Assembly: GCA_003342895.1 (NCBI GenBank)
Contig: PTFA01000005.1
Span: forward strand, 4,135,612 to 4,199,611
Reading direction: 5' to 3'
Origin: Casuarius casuarius
Taxonomy: Eukaryota > Chordata > Aves > Casuariiformes > Casuariidae
DNA: 64,000 nucleotides
Below are positions 13,588 to 26,000 of this stretch, piece after piece; positions within the stretch are counted from its first letter, which is position 1; every line of letters starts with the position of its first letter. The notes under the pieces were generated by a model. That model was not told the origin of the DNA. It searched no databases and saw only the letters and a list, made by a program, of their open reading frames with translations. The translations under genes and the position numbers were made by a program.

Positions 13588-14724
13588 GTAAGTGTGGTCA
13601 TTTAATATTTCAGTGATGTCTTCCTCTTCAGTCAATAGCTTTCTCTGTCACTTGACAGGCCAGGTCTGTCTTATTAACCTCTAATTACTTATGTGCTTGA
13701 AAAGCTTCTAATTAGGTATTTAAACATAAAATATATTAATGTCACGTCTTTATTGTCTGGGTTTTGCTTTCCCAAAACTTCTTTCTTCATAACTTCATTT
13801 TGTGGTTATTACCTCGTTCCATCTCCAGTTTTTCTCCCTCCCCAGGATTTTCCCCTCCAATAGCAGAGACTGCACATTTTGGTATACTGCCTGGATAATG
13901 AGTCAGTACAGGCAATGAATATTTCTTTGGCAATGGGCATTTTCACTATCTGTGTTGCAGTACAACACATATCCAAACTCACAGTTTCAGCTTTGACTTT
14001 GAAGACTATATTTAAGCATTGATCTGATTACCAAAAATTCTGAATGCCCACAGCTTCAATGTGCTTCAAAGTCACTCCTCGTGTAGTTCAGAACTTGGCA
14101 CCAGAAGAGATGATGTCCAGATAACACAAACATTGCCTTTGTAGGCATAAATCTCATTAGCAGCTGCTGGGTCCTGAGTGCTTTGGAAAATCAAGGAGGC
14201 ATGTGACTACACACTTCAGAAATCTACCTTTGTATTTCCAGTTTTTAAGCTCTAGGCCTGGAGGTAAAACTTGCAGAATGCCATGTGACTTATGATCCTA
14301 ATTGCTGCTAACAGTTAAGGCTTTCAATCTGCAGATTGATATATCAATACACATTTGTATTTCTCTCTCCTTCTATTGATTGTAGTGCTGTTTTCTCATT
14401 TGTTTGATTATCAGGGGAAAAGTTACTGAAGAGAGCAATACCAAATAGTGACATAATGCTTCTAATGCTGCTTTAAAACTCCCTTCAGACACAAATTTGA
14501 GCCTTGGCTGGTTTGGTATCCACCACTACTAGACAGTAAATTGAGAGGTTTTTTCATACTATTTGTATGTAAAGCAAATCTTTACATAAAGATGGTAAGC
14601 CTGGGGGAACACATGTTTTCTTTATTAACATCAGGGCCTGATAACAGTGTTTTTAAGGCTTGGAGCTTTGTATTGAAAGACATTTAAATTTCTTTTTTGT
14701 CTTATTTTCTCTTTTTTTCACAGC

Positions 14725-14989
14725 TGGTTGCACTGAAAACATTCCATTACCTGCAAGGAAATGTGCTTGCTATTTGTATAGTCCTTATGATTTTAGAATA
14801 CAAGTGACTCATAAACACTCATTAATTTCTTCTTATAGTAACTTTGAAGATGAGAACTATTATTCTGTATTTTTTCCTGATAAGAAAGGAGAGATGGAGT
14901 TACTTTCTACAGAACTTTCAGAAAGGCCAGACTGGAGTTCAACTTTTGTGAATGTTCATTTGATGACTTTTAGAACAATTGCTATATAA
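14725..14989 (+). other. Strong 3' splice-site-like motif followed by an open frame
   Basis: A long T-rich tract ending CTTTTTTTCACAG at about 14723 is an unusually good 3' splice site. It is followed by an open frame of about 88 codons that ends at 14989, directly before a TA-rich repeat. No donor was identified, so if real this would be a terminal exon. No domain was recognised. The T-rich composition alone makes such motifs fairly frequent. Confidence 0.1.
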
Positions 14990-15027
14990 ATATATTATAT
15001 ATAAGTGTGTGTGTATATATATATATT
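14983..15027. repeat. TA/TG microsatellite
   Basis: Mixed (TA)n and (TG)n dinucleotide repeat including GTGTGTGTATATATATATAT, read directly. It lies just after the 14.7-kb open frame. Confidence 0.85.
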
Positions 15028-16429
15028 TGTTAATCTGAAGAAGACTGCACACTAGAAGTCCATTTAAGCATTTGTGTGGGTTTTTTTTCCTAATCAGGAT
15101 GATTCTAAAATATGGTTACATATATGGTTAAAATCAGGGAATACAGATCTTTCCTAGGTGATTGGCTGTGAAGTGTGGCTCCAGAATTGTTANTGGTCTT
15201 GAGAATGAGATTTTTTTCAAGTGCTACAATACTAGCAGAGAATAAGATGCCATAGGAATTTTAACCAAAGGGCTGAATAAATGGTTGAAGAAGGTCAGTG
15301 TTTCCTTCTTATTTGTCTTCGGAAATGTTCAAAAATTAAAGATTTAGGCATTATGGCTGCTGTTTAAAGAATCTTGTAAGAAAGTGTCTATTTGTGAAGT
15401 ATGGTCAAAACATTGTCAGACCGATGTCTTTTAACCCTACGTCCTCATTGGTTTTCTTCTCACTTCCAGTATTTGCAAACTATACAAGAATTCCATATGG
15501 TGCCCCAAGAAAATAATTTAAAGGCTATATACATTATGCCAAACTAGAAAAGAGGAAGTGACTGGGGACAATAATGGCAGGTTACTCTGAACGTAGGCAA
15601 GTACCAATGGAAAAGCATATTGGAAGAAATTATTTGAAATAAGCATGGACATTGATTGGTTCTGAAAACATCTAGACAGTGCAGCATAGTGGCCAAATTA
15701 GAGGGGTTTGAAAAGAGACAGAGCTTGCTTCTGAAAATACTGGTCATTACACACAGGGAGACACATTCTCACCCCAAGGAGTTTCAGTATGACTGTTTTC
15801 TTCCACACCTTTTCCCTTTTGAGTCACTTTCATACCTACCTTGGATTCCAATAATTCCTCTGAGTCACATTTTATTCTAAATATAAACTCTAGTGCAATG
15901 AATGTGAGATCCAGAAATACTTAGATGACAAGCACTTGCTAGTACAATATAGATTAGTCTTGGAAATTTCATCTTAAAATATTCCTTTCCTATATGTTAC
16001 ATATGGTCTGCAATATCACTGAATAGAATTACATTTTTCTAAAGTATCTTTTATTCCTTTTCTCAGTGCATGCTTCTCTTAATACTGGCATCCTGACAAA
16101 TTTTGCATTGCTTTTCTAAACTTACTTTTGACCTTTGCAGCATTTCTGGCCTCATGGCTTTTATACCCTACTGAGTCCCTCTCTTCTCCTGTAGGCAAAA
16201 ATGTAGTATGCAATGTTCGCCTACTATCCTGTCAGACACAGTCTTTTACATAAGGACTCTGGTTTAAAAGGTGTCTGTCCTCTGTTCAGTGACCCCTCAA
16301 CATTTATTAGTGACAATCACTAGGGATATTTGTTTTTTATGTACTTTTTATCAAACATCATCTTTGGCATGTAGCTCATCTAAGGTCAGATAGGTACCTA
16401 CTGGTCTCTTGTCATCATCCATCTTTCCA

Positions 16430-17060
16430 CCCACTCTTTAGAGTTTATCCTTGTATAAGTTTGCCCTTCTTTCTGTCTTACCTCCCCATCTCCCTCCTCT
16501 GTTAATTTACTAGTCAGGATTTTGCTCTCTTTCAGACTTAAATCTTTTCTTTTCTGCTCCATTGTAAGTCTGTGCTACCAGTCAAGCCCAGGAAACTCCG
16601 CAGTGCCTTTTCCTCTTGCTTGTTTCCATACTCAAAGTAAATTCCACAAAATCTTTATTACATCCTTTTTGCCTTTGTTTCCTCAGTTAACAACTCTTCT
16701 CCCATTTAATGGATTTTCTCACCCCAGCCATCAATCCCTTTATCATCATCTTCAAGATTGCCCCCAATGCAGCCACCATTTCATTTTTCCACAAATAATC
16801 CTCTCAACCTCTCCCCAGAATAGTATGAACAAACAGCATGCCTCTGTGTTCCTTTCGTCTTTCTCTCCTAAAAGTATTAAACTCGCCTGTTAAAAGCAGA
16901 GATGTTTCTTGACTGTCTTTTCCCAAACTCCTTTAGTTGTTCCAATAACCTCACTGCGTCTCCTGTCTTCCTCAAGCCCTTTCTACCCTCCTCCCCCTTT
17001 TATTGTTTTCACTATAGAGAAATACTTTTGGTCTGTTTTTCCTCACAAATGCATCTTGTC
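16430..17060. repeat. Long pyrimidine-rich tract
   Basis: About 630 bp of plus-strand C/T bias. It hosts a 123-codon frame (16522-16893) and a 76-codon frame (16909-17139) rich in Ser, Phe, Leu and Pro, as expected from C/T composition. No domain is visible, so I treat both frames as compositional artefacts. The tract may derive from an old retroposon or simple repeat now too decayed to name. Confidence 0.55.
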
Positions 17061-17207
17061 TTTTACCTGTGAGATATCCCTTTTTTGCATCATTGTAGTT
17101 GCAAATAGTTTATCATCTAGGATGGTAATCTGGATTTAATCTTTAATCTAGAGTACTTTTTAACATTGACATGCAAAGCCTAATTTTCAGTGCAGCAAAT
17201 TCTTTTT

Positions 17208-17233
17208 TGGTGGTGGTGGTGGGTGGTGGTGGG
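17208..17233. repeat. (TGG)n trinucleotide repeat
   Basis: Short imperfect array of TGG/GGG trinucleotides, read directly. It gives the poly-Pro/Thr run in a chance minus-strand frame. Confidence 0.85.
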
Positions 17234-19534
17234 TTTGCATAGCACTGCAAAGATGCAGTTTTACTGTCCACTGAAATTACTGAAGCACTGCAGTCATGTT
17301 GTCTGTTCCTGTGAAAGGCAGTTTTGCTGCACTTGTGTGCTGCTAAGGTCATTTTCCTAGTCCATCCCTCTCTCTGTCACATCAAACATAAACTACTTTT
17401 TTAGTTTTCCAAGTCCTTCATGTCTTATTGCAGTATCAAACTGTCATTTCTCACATCCAGCAGGTCAATGAAGCCAGTTTTCATTACACGAGTTAAATTC
17501 TCAATTGCATAAATTCAGGCATGACTGGGTGACAACATCACCGATCTTTTACTTCCTACAGTCTTCCATAAAGCTGTGTGTTATTCCCTTTCAAACCACC
17601 TCTTAACATTCTCCTTTGATGTGGTGCTCACAAAAAAGGGGATTGCTGGGCTTTTGGTGTACTGAGACCAGAATCCAAGCACACACACAAACATTACCTC
17701 ATTGTTTTTCTTTACTCCTCCTATCTGTCTCTGTCCATCTGTTTTGTCATATAGTTTAATGCTAGGCTCTCTGAGCAGAAAGCATGTCTACATGTGGATG
17801 TGTACACCATTACCACAGCACCATTACCTATAGCACTTGGCACAATGGGACCCAGATGTGTGGCTAAAACTCAAAGCTGAAGGCCACAGGGTAATGCATG
17901 CAAAGTAGTTAAAGAAAAGTAGATGTAATTATAACAAGAGATTTACCAATATTTTACTCTTTTTCATTTTCCTGATGATAGCATTGATCTTATTCTTTTT
18001 ATTTGTTTCTTCTTTTTTTTTTTCCTATTAGTTTAGAAGTGTTGGTGTTGGGGTTTTTTGTCACCACCAACTAATCAACATTAATTTGTGTACGTGAATT
18101 CTGGCAGAATTTTTCCATCAACTGTTCATGAACATTTTCTCCAAACAGTCTGTAATGTGGTGACACAACATGTGTTAAAAGGACACATTAGCATTCTTGC
18201 CAATGATGACAAGAGGGAGTTAATCCATATGTTGATATGCTGTCAGTTAAATGCAAGCTAAAAAATAGATTTGTCTTTAGGTAAAAAATAAAAGGGATAT
18301 TCCTTGATTTTTTATTTGGATGTTGTCCTTTCCCCTGACTTTCGGTGGCAAGGGTGCATAAGAATAAATACTGTGGCTCATAGCAAATATGTTGTGGTCT
18401 GCATCTCAGGAAGGTGAATTACATTTGTATCTCTTTTTCTGGAAGTTGTTCTTCTTACTGCATAGTCTAGCAACAAAAAGCAGAGAGGACAGAAGGTAGT
18501 TTGGTGTCCTTTCTTCTGCCAGTTTCTCAAAGCCCTCATAGGAGACCCATATGCCTATTATGCCATTTCTATGCACACCTACCTTCCCTCCCAAATGTGA
18601 GGGGCAGAGAAGTGTCAGGGACCCTGACTAGAATGCAAAAACAGTAAAGCAGAACTTTTAAGGGGCAAACTTTCCTTCTGGCTATACCAGATATATTGGT
18701 GTTTTCAGTAACTGTTTTTTTTTTTCTTTGTCATCTTCTTTTAGTTTGATGAAAAGTACCAGTTTTGAACTTCTAGATTTTCCAACATTTGTGACTCTCT
18801 AGAAGGCTACTGTGTTCTCCTAAAATGCATTACTGAACTCAGAAGGACTTAATCATGTCTTTAAATGATCTGCTGAATTGTGAACATAGCTTTATTCATG
18901 AAGAGTTATCATAACCTTTCATGTTTGTTTCCTGGTTAACAAGGTTTTTTGATAGAATTTCTCCTGATATATAGCATCAGAGCCCTTAATTTCCCTAACC
19001 TTTGAAACAATTTGTATTATAGTAAATGAAAATCAGTGGGAGGCAAGGGTCTGCAAGCCATTTATGTCTATGAAAATGTCCCCTGAAGACCAGCTATATA
19101 ATGGAGTGCTGTTTTGATCCTGACTGCTCAAAAGAACAGTCAGTCAATGATATGACATTTTCTAATCTGGATGCATGAGATAAGTCAGTTAACAAAGCCC
19201 AGTGAGCTCACTATAATGACAAGTATCAAATAATTTTGTCTTTTGATATAACCAGGTGTTGGTGCAGAGTTGGATTTGGTACTGCATCATTCAGGTAATT
19301 TTGGAAGGCAGTATCTTCTTCAGCCTAATTTTAAATGTATATATAAAGTTTCTAATTCTAATTAACATCCCTGCTAACTCCACTGTGCAAAAAATTTCCC
19401 TCTGTCAAGTAGACAGTTATAATTCAATCATAGTATTTAAGCATTTGTACTTCCAAATGGTCAGAAAATATGCCTTAATAGTGGTTAAGCAGCCTAAGCC
19501 ACTGCCTTGACAAAACCTGATGGAAGTACTTAGC

Positions 19535-19572
19535 TAGAGCTCTTCTGGTTTAGAGCTGGTTAGAGCTCTTCT
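19535..19572. repeat. Short direct repeat
   Basis: The 12-mer TAGAGCTCTTCT occurs at 19535-19546 and again at 19561-19572, separated by 14 bp that contain another TAGAGCT. It looks like a local duplication; no function is inferred. Confidence 0.8.
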
Positions 19573-19629
19573 AGAATAAAAAATTCTAATTTGTAAAAAC
19601 AACTATCTTACTGTACAAATTCATTGCAG

Positions 19630-19659
19630 GCCTCTTTGGGCGTTGAGATTTTCTAAGCG
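19630..19659 (+). other. Candidate 30-nt microexon (splice signals only)
   Basis: CATTGCAG ends at 19629 and the near-perfect donor GTAAGTATG begins at 19660, enclosing 30 nt. One register is open (PLWALRFSK), while the other two contain stops. The length is a multiple of three, which is common for neural microexons, but no host gene was recognised in the window, so this is speculative. Confidence 0.12.
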
Positions 19660-22600
19660 GTAAGTATGATTTTCTGTGGACAGAATATAAGAACCGCTAT
19701 GATTTCCTTTCTTCCTCTGTCTCCTCAAAGGCATCAGAGGAAGGTGCAATATATCCTGAATTGGGTACTTACAGATTAATGCACTTATGCATAAAGTTTC
19801 ATCTTAACCTCCTTAATTAGTGGTAGGAGATTTCCTTGCTGACTTCTGATTGAGTAGTATACAAGCAAGAGAAATCTTGAACCCACAGAATTCAGTGGCA
19901 TAATTCCCCCTTGACCTCCGTGAGGGCAGATTTTCTGTCCGAGACCTCCCTCTCAAATCTGACTATAAAAAAGTCTGCTCTGTTTCCCGTTGAAAAAGTA
20001 GGGCAACCATTTCTTGAGTCATCAGCAGTAGCAGAAATAACCTCTAAGGTCAGCCAAGGAGTTTTATGGAAAACTTTCCGCTTTATGTGTTTCTATTGCA
20101 GTCCTGAGAGTAGATAAGACAGACTTACTGGATGTGTCATGTTTATGTTATTACAGGCAGTTTTTGACGGATATAAACAAGTATGTAATAAGCAACAGAT
20201 GAAAAAGTAATAAACAATACAGCCCTCTAATGGTAAAAGTGAACGATAACATTTCAAAGAATAAATAATAATTGCATGAGAGAAATATTTTTTATGAATC
20301 TCATAAAATTTAGTGACCATATTCCTTTCTCTTCTGCTACTGATGTCAATGGAATTACAGTAAGGAAGATGTTGAATTCAATTGGTGGAAGAGTTACATG
20401 GTCAATCCCAAAGCATAGCAAAAAACTGTATAGCTCAGGTGCAACCTTAAATGTTGGTAGAAGTAAAAGGGGCAAGGGAAGCATGAAGGATGCAATGCTT
20501 TCTCCAAGATTGCTCTCCATTGCTACATAGCTCACAAACTCGTGCTGTGTTTTAGGGGGAGGAGGGGTCCTTTGCCTGATTTCAAAAAAACCCCTAGATC
20601 CCCTGGGGACATTTTTATTCTAAGCTACAGTGGAATCTGACTTCGACCTGAATCCTACTTTTGAGTACTGATGGCTGAGCCTAAAGCTGCATTTGCCATT
20701 GACTGTACTTATAGTAATGCCCTACAAATTCTCCACAGTTTCCCAGACAGTGATATCAACTAAGACACCAACTAAGTTGCGGAAGGAATTTGGGAGAGGT
20801 TCCTTGTTCTGTTCTTCTTCCAGATCTCTGATCTGTTTAATTATTATGTTAGCTCACTTTTTCCACTGGGGAACAATGGGCTGGCAGAGGCTCTGTGAGG
20901 AACTGGTTGAAGATATGTACTTTTAATTTCATTTCAATAGAATTATTTCTGTTGTTATCTAGGGATAAAACCTCGGATTTTGCATATAGTTCACCCTGTA
21001 TAGTTTTCTGTTGATTTTCTATTTTGTGTTAAACCCTTTGTGTGGGTCCACTGGTAAACTAAAAGACTACAATAAGTAATGAAGTCCTGGCTGTCCAGCA
21101 GTCAAAGATAAGAGCTGCATCGCTATCTCAGTAACTATGCTCTGCTCTCATGCCCCCATGGCAGCTCAGCAAGTCTGACAGGCTGGCAGGGAAACACAGG
21201 CTGTTTCCCCTCTCATCTCATATATATATAAATGAGGAGTTTAATATAACTTCTATATTTAGATTCAGACCTCCTTTTACAGTAAAGCTTACAGCTGTGC
21301 AGTAGCTGGCCAACAGAGATTTTTACACNTATTATGTATAAGTAACATGTGAGTTATATAAACGACCATTGTTATTATTTTTTCTCTTGTCTTAGCTGCT
21401 ATGATATCCACTTATTATGTACACAATTACATTTTAAGTTTTGTTTAGCAAAGGCCTTCCTTTCCCTTGTGTTTGTAGAATAAAGCATTGATCTTTCACT
21501 GGTACGACTGGGTGCTAATATTGTGTAGACAAATATATGAATTAAGGACTAAACTGTGCTCCTACTCTCAGCTATTAGTAAGTGGAGCTGTTTCAGATCT
21601 GGGCAATGTTTTAATACATTCATATTTTCCAATACGGTAAGTAAGTAAAGCTGAAGGTATAATTTGTTTTCTACACTACATAAGCTCCTTCGAGGCTGAT
21701 CTGGCCTCCCAGGTACTTACTTAGACTACTTTTTGGATCTGGAAATTTGTATGAACTCTGATTCTTTTGAGGGCTGTTATAATTAGAACTGCACAGAGAA
21801 CCTTATAGGCATTACTGAAACTCTTTAAGTAAAGTATAACTTAACAAGGCATACAGAGTTTGCATAGGGCACAATATTTTTGGCGTAGTTTGCACATTTT
21901 TACAATGAGAAGAGAAAGCAAATAAGAATATTAGTCTAATCAGAAGCAGCTCCAGAAATAATTCCATTACAACTCTGTCAGTTGAATTTCAGTGCAATTC
22001 TGAGTTACTCCCAGCATGAAATACAAGATAGTCAGACTTCTACAGATAAGCTACTATTAACATTTTCTCACTTTATAATTCAAAAGAAATCAAGAACAAA
22101 TAGATCGTATTTAAATATGTGAGTGCTACTAGCAATGACATTGGAGACAGGAGAGCTTTTACTAAGATATGGCTTGTTATAGGGTATTGTCGGACTTCTC
22201 CACAGTGTGTCCCATACTGTAATATAGACAGCTTCTTTTTCATCTCCCTTATGATTGTAATAGGAAAGATTATGTTTTCATTCAGAATCATTTAACATGA
22301 CTATTACTGATTCATGTGATTCATAGCAATTGCTATTAGGAAAGCATTTTTTTTTTCTCTAGTGTTTTAGCATTTAGCAGCTGCAAAGGAGAAGATGAGA
22401 CATATNTATATATACACAGTATACAGATTATGTCTGGAGAACTTGTCCTTTGCATATATATTCACTGGATTTAAAACAGTTGATTTATAGGGCAGAAGGG
22501 TTCTGATGAGACAATTTATGTTTTCATCCTCTTGGGGAACTGTTCTCTGTTAACTTAATTGTGAATAGTTGTTTTCCATGGCTGTTCAATACTGAAGTTC

Positions 22601-23023
22601 CTTCTACTAGTTAATATTTCAAATGCCATGCAGTCCTTTTCAGAACAGGGACTTAAACAGTGCTGCTCATTACAGTTTCTCTTCGCAGCTGCTGGTTTAT
22701 AGTGCATCATATTTTATACCAAAGATGACAATATATTATGTTGTTTACAGAATCCCATAGATTCTCTCTGTTATATCAATTCACTTATTTGAGAAGCAAG
22801 CCTATCAATTAATAGGAGCATAACTATAAATAATTAGCCTGAATTCCTCTGCCTGAATTACATTTACCTGAGAGACCTATGATGGGAACTTAGTAATGCT
22901 AAGCTCTCTCAACAGTAGCAAAGACGTCTTTAAATATCAGTCCAGACATGATGTATTCTCTGGAAATGTGTCTATCATTCCATTGATTTTAGAGGGAGCA
23001 CAGAGAAACTAAGCTCTAAATTC

Positions 23024-23044
23024 AGGCACTTCAATTAAGTGCCT
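23024..23044. repeat. Perfect short inverted repeat
   Basis: AGGCACTT, a 5-nt loop CAATT, then AAGTGCCT: a perfect 8-bp stem. It resembles the core of palindromic MITE-like repeats found across tetrapods, but the flanks are too decayed for assignment. Confidence 0.6.
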
Positions 23045-26000
23045 TAAATGGGGTAAATCCAGGCTTAAATTAAAAGTTATTCTCCATCTAATTTGAAGAC
23101 ATTCTCCTTTGCCATCTTTGTTTGTTTCTTTGAAATCTTTTGTAGAACAAAACTTATCTTAAAGTCATGAACTGTGTTTTACAATATGCAACTTAAAAAT
23201 GCATGTAATGTAGCTTAAATTATAAGTGGTATTAGGATTCAGGAGACTTAGAACCCCAGATAGGCTCTTGCACTCTGTAATATGTTTCAAAACCAAGCAA
23301 ATTTTTATAGGCAGGACATAACACCTGGAAAAAAAAGGGTTTATATTATAAAAGCACAGATAATAATTTTATAGATGTGAAGAGCCTCCATGAATATGCT
23401 TCTACATTGTTTCCAAAGAATTCAGTGCTTGGGATCATTGTGCAGTAGCTTTTTCAGCAGGAACAGCAGTCGTGAGTGGGTTCTTCAATCTTCTCTTCAT
23501 AGGCTATGATCACCTATTAAATTGCAAGGGTCAATTTTCTTTCATCTCATTCTCCTGGTTGAACATTGTCATTATAGGATCCACTCTGTGGCTGAACAAC
23601 CGCAATATCTCATTGGGTTTAGGATGAGTGGTGGCTGGGGACATTATTTATTTCTCATCATGAAGACAAATAATCATGCCCTCATTTCTTGCATGGGTGC
23701 CTTTTGTAAGAGGAATGACAGACTGTTGTTTTGACTAGGATTTTTTCTACATATGGCTCTGATTTGTGAGAAGTCTCCTTTTTTGCTGCCTGGCCTCACT
23801 AAGTCAGAGGAATCAATTTGGTCAAATGTAATTTGTGGTTTGGATTTTTCACTGGAGAAAAGTATAATTTTATCTGTAAAAATGCCAGACGTAACACAGT
23901 TCTCTTCTCTTTCCCTTCTTTGCAAAGGTGAATCAAATAGACAAAGAACATCCTGACACTTCATGCTCTCAAAATGTAAATGAAGCATCAATGTGTTTTC
24001 AATAACCTGCACTGACATTAGATAGAAAACAACTGTAATTTCCTTCAGAGAGAAATATTTCATTTCTATATAGTAAGGTGTGAGGCTTTTTCATGTGCTC
24101 TTCCATTTATCCTTAAGTGATTATCACAAATAGTACTGCCATTTCTTTAAAGGATTTGTTTGCTTTTTTTTAATTTCACCTGTGGTCCCATGTTTCCATT
24201 TTATTTGTTACATTTTAAGGAATCCCACCAATTAGCTGGAAGATACGTATAAGCATTGACTGCAATGAAAGACCCTGCTGCTCTTTTCTAGAGTGGTATT
24301 CTCTAAGCTGAAGTGGGAGCAGAAGAAAATAATGAGGATTATTTTCAGCACATTTCACTTCCTTCTACCTATTGAGATACAAGAGAAACCTCTTGATTCC
24401 CAAAGTCCACTTTTAGGGGAAAAAAAAAGGGGGGGCATCAGGGAGATATACCTAACATAGCTGGTGGAACAAATACTGTAAAGGCACAGAGCTACTTCAG
24501 CTGATACATTTAGAGACCTCACACTTCCAGTACAGTTCTTGATAGGCTCCCAGGAATAAGAGGTATTAAAAAGCACCAATTACAGAAGAAAATAGCAAAG
24601 ATATCAGATGTCTTAACTGTAATTTCCTTAGATATTAGAGATTAGCAGGTCTATATGAATTTTGCAATATTTAACATTTCTTCTCTAGCTATCCACTAGG
24701 TCCCTGAGTGATAGCAGCCATTAGCACTTTCCAGCATAACAATATGACTCTAAATATATACATATTTACCTAGTGTTTTTTATCCTGACATTTCACATGA
24801 AAGAGTTCTACTCCTGTCCAAATTTTACAGCCCTTTCCTCTGCCTGATTTCTTACTCTCTGACTGTACTTCTAGTTCTACAGAGTTTGTTGGCTGAGAGA
24901 GACTTTGATTTTTCTGTCATAATGTGGACCTTCTGTCCTAACAAGAAGTTTATTACTGTGCCATCTCTTTCTGCTATGTTTGTGCAGCTTCGGCTATGTA
25001 AGTTTTGTGAAGCTAACTATGCTCTCCTCTCCTTACTCTACCTTAAATGATCTTGAAACTAGAAAATCCATTTGCATGGTAATAGTTAGACAGTACAGTC
25101 TGTAAGAGCAATAAAGGCTTGGTTTAGCCCCATGTAACTTTAGACATTTAAACAAAGATCCTACTCAAAAAGAGTTCTCTCCAAAGCTATGCATAGGTTT
25201 ATGGCCTAGGCTGACTGAATTAATGTTTTACAGGTGCCTTTCTCCTTCCATTGATTATAGAGGAGAATGTCACTAGACTGATGGATTCTGCACTTAAATT
25301 TAAGCAGAAGGAATCTGGGAAAAAATATAGTTGGGAAATAATTTGGGGAAAAAATAGGTTATTTTAAATATATGTCCCAAAGGTACTCAGTATAAAATTT
25401 CATTCACCTAAGTTCTTTTTACATAACATTTATTTTAGTACACTGAAAAAATCCATTGTTCATTCCATCATTTAAAAATACAATGGCACCAAGGTTACGG
25501 AAAGAGAACCTCCAGAGGAGAAAAAAAAAAAAGTTATTCTATTCATAACATTGTGAGTCTTAAATAAGCATGTGGAAGTGGCTGGTCTATAGTTAGACTT
25601 CATACGTAATTGTTGCCTGAGTAAAATAAAACACACAAAGATTCAATATTTTTATCGTATTTTGCACTTTTACCACAAAGAAATCTGTCTTGGCACAAAT
25701 ACTAGGACTCAGTATGGTGAAAGGAAGCAGACTGTGAACCAAAGAATGAACTCAGTTGAACTTATTGGCATTTTCAAGTCTTGTATCACTTCAGGCGGTT
25801 GCCACATTTCTTACTTTCTAGATCTTTGTATTTCAACATGATTCTATGGCTGATATAATTATAAGATCTGGTGAATGTAAGGCTGATTCACTGCTGTCAC
25901 TCTCCAGCTCTTCAGTGGCATAACCCAAAGGAAACTGAGCCATATCTAAAATATCAACAGTGGCGTTGTGGTAGATTTCCACTCTCAGGAAATACCGAGT

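Noticed and set aside
16522..17139. Two consecutive plus-strand frames of 123 and 76 codons
   Set aside because: Both sit in a pyrimidine-rich tract where stop codons are rare, and residue content mirrors the base bias.
23674..24063. 129-codon minus-strand frame
   Set aside because: No domain, and a 67-codon frame overlaps it on the plus strand; the length is within what chance gives in this window.
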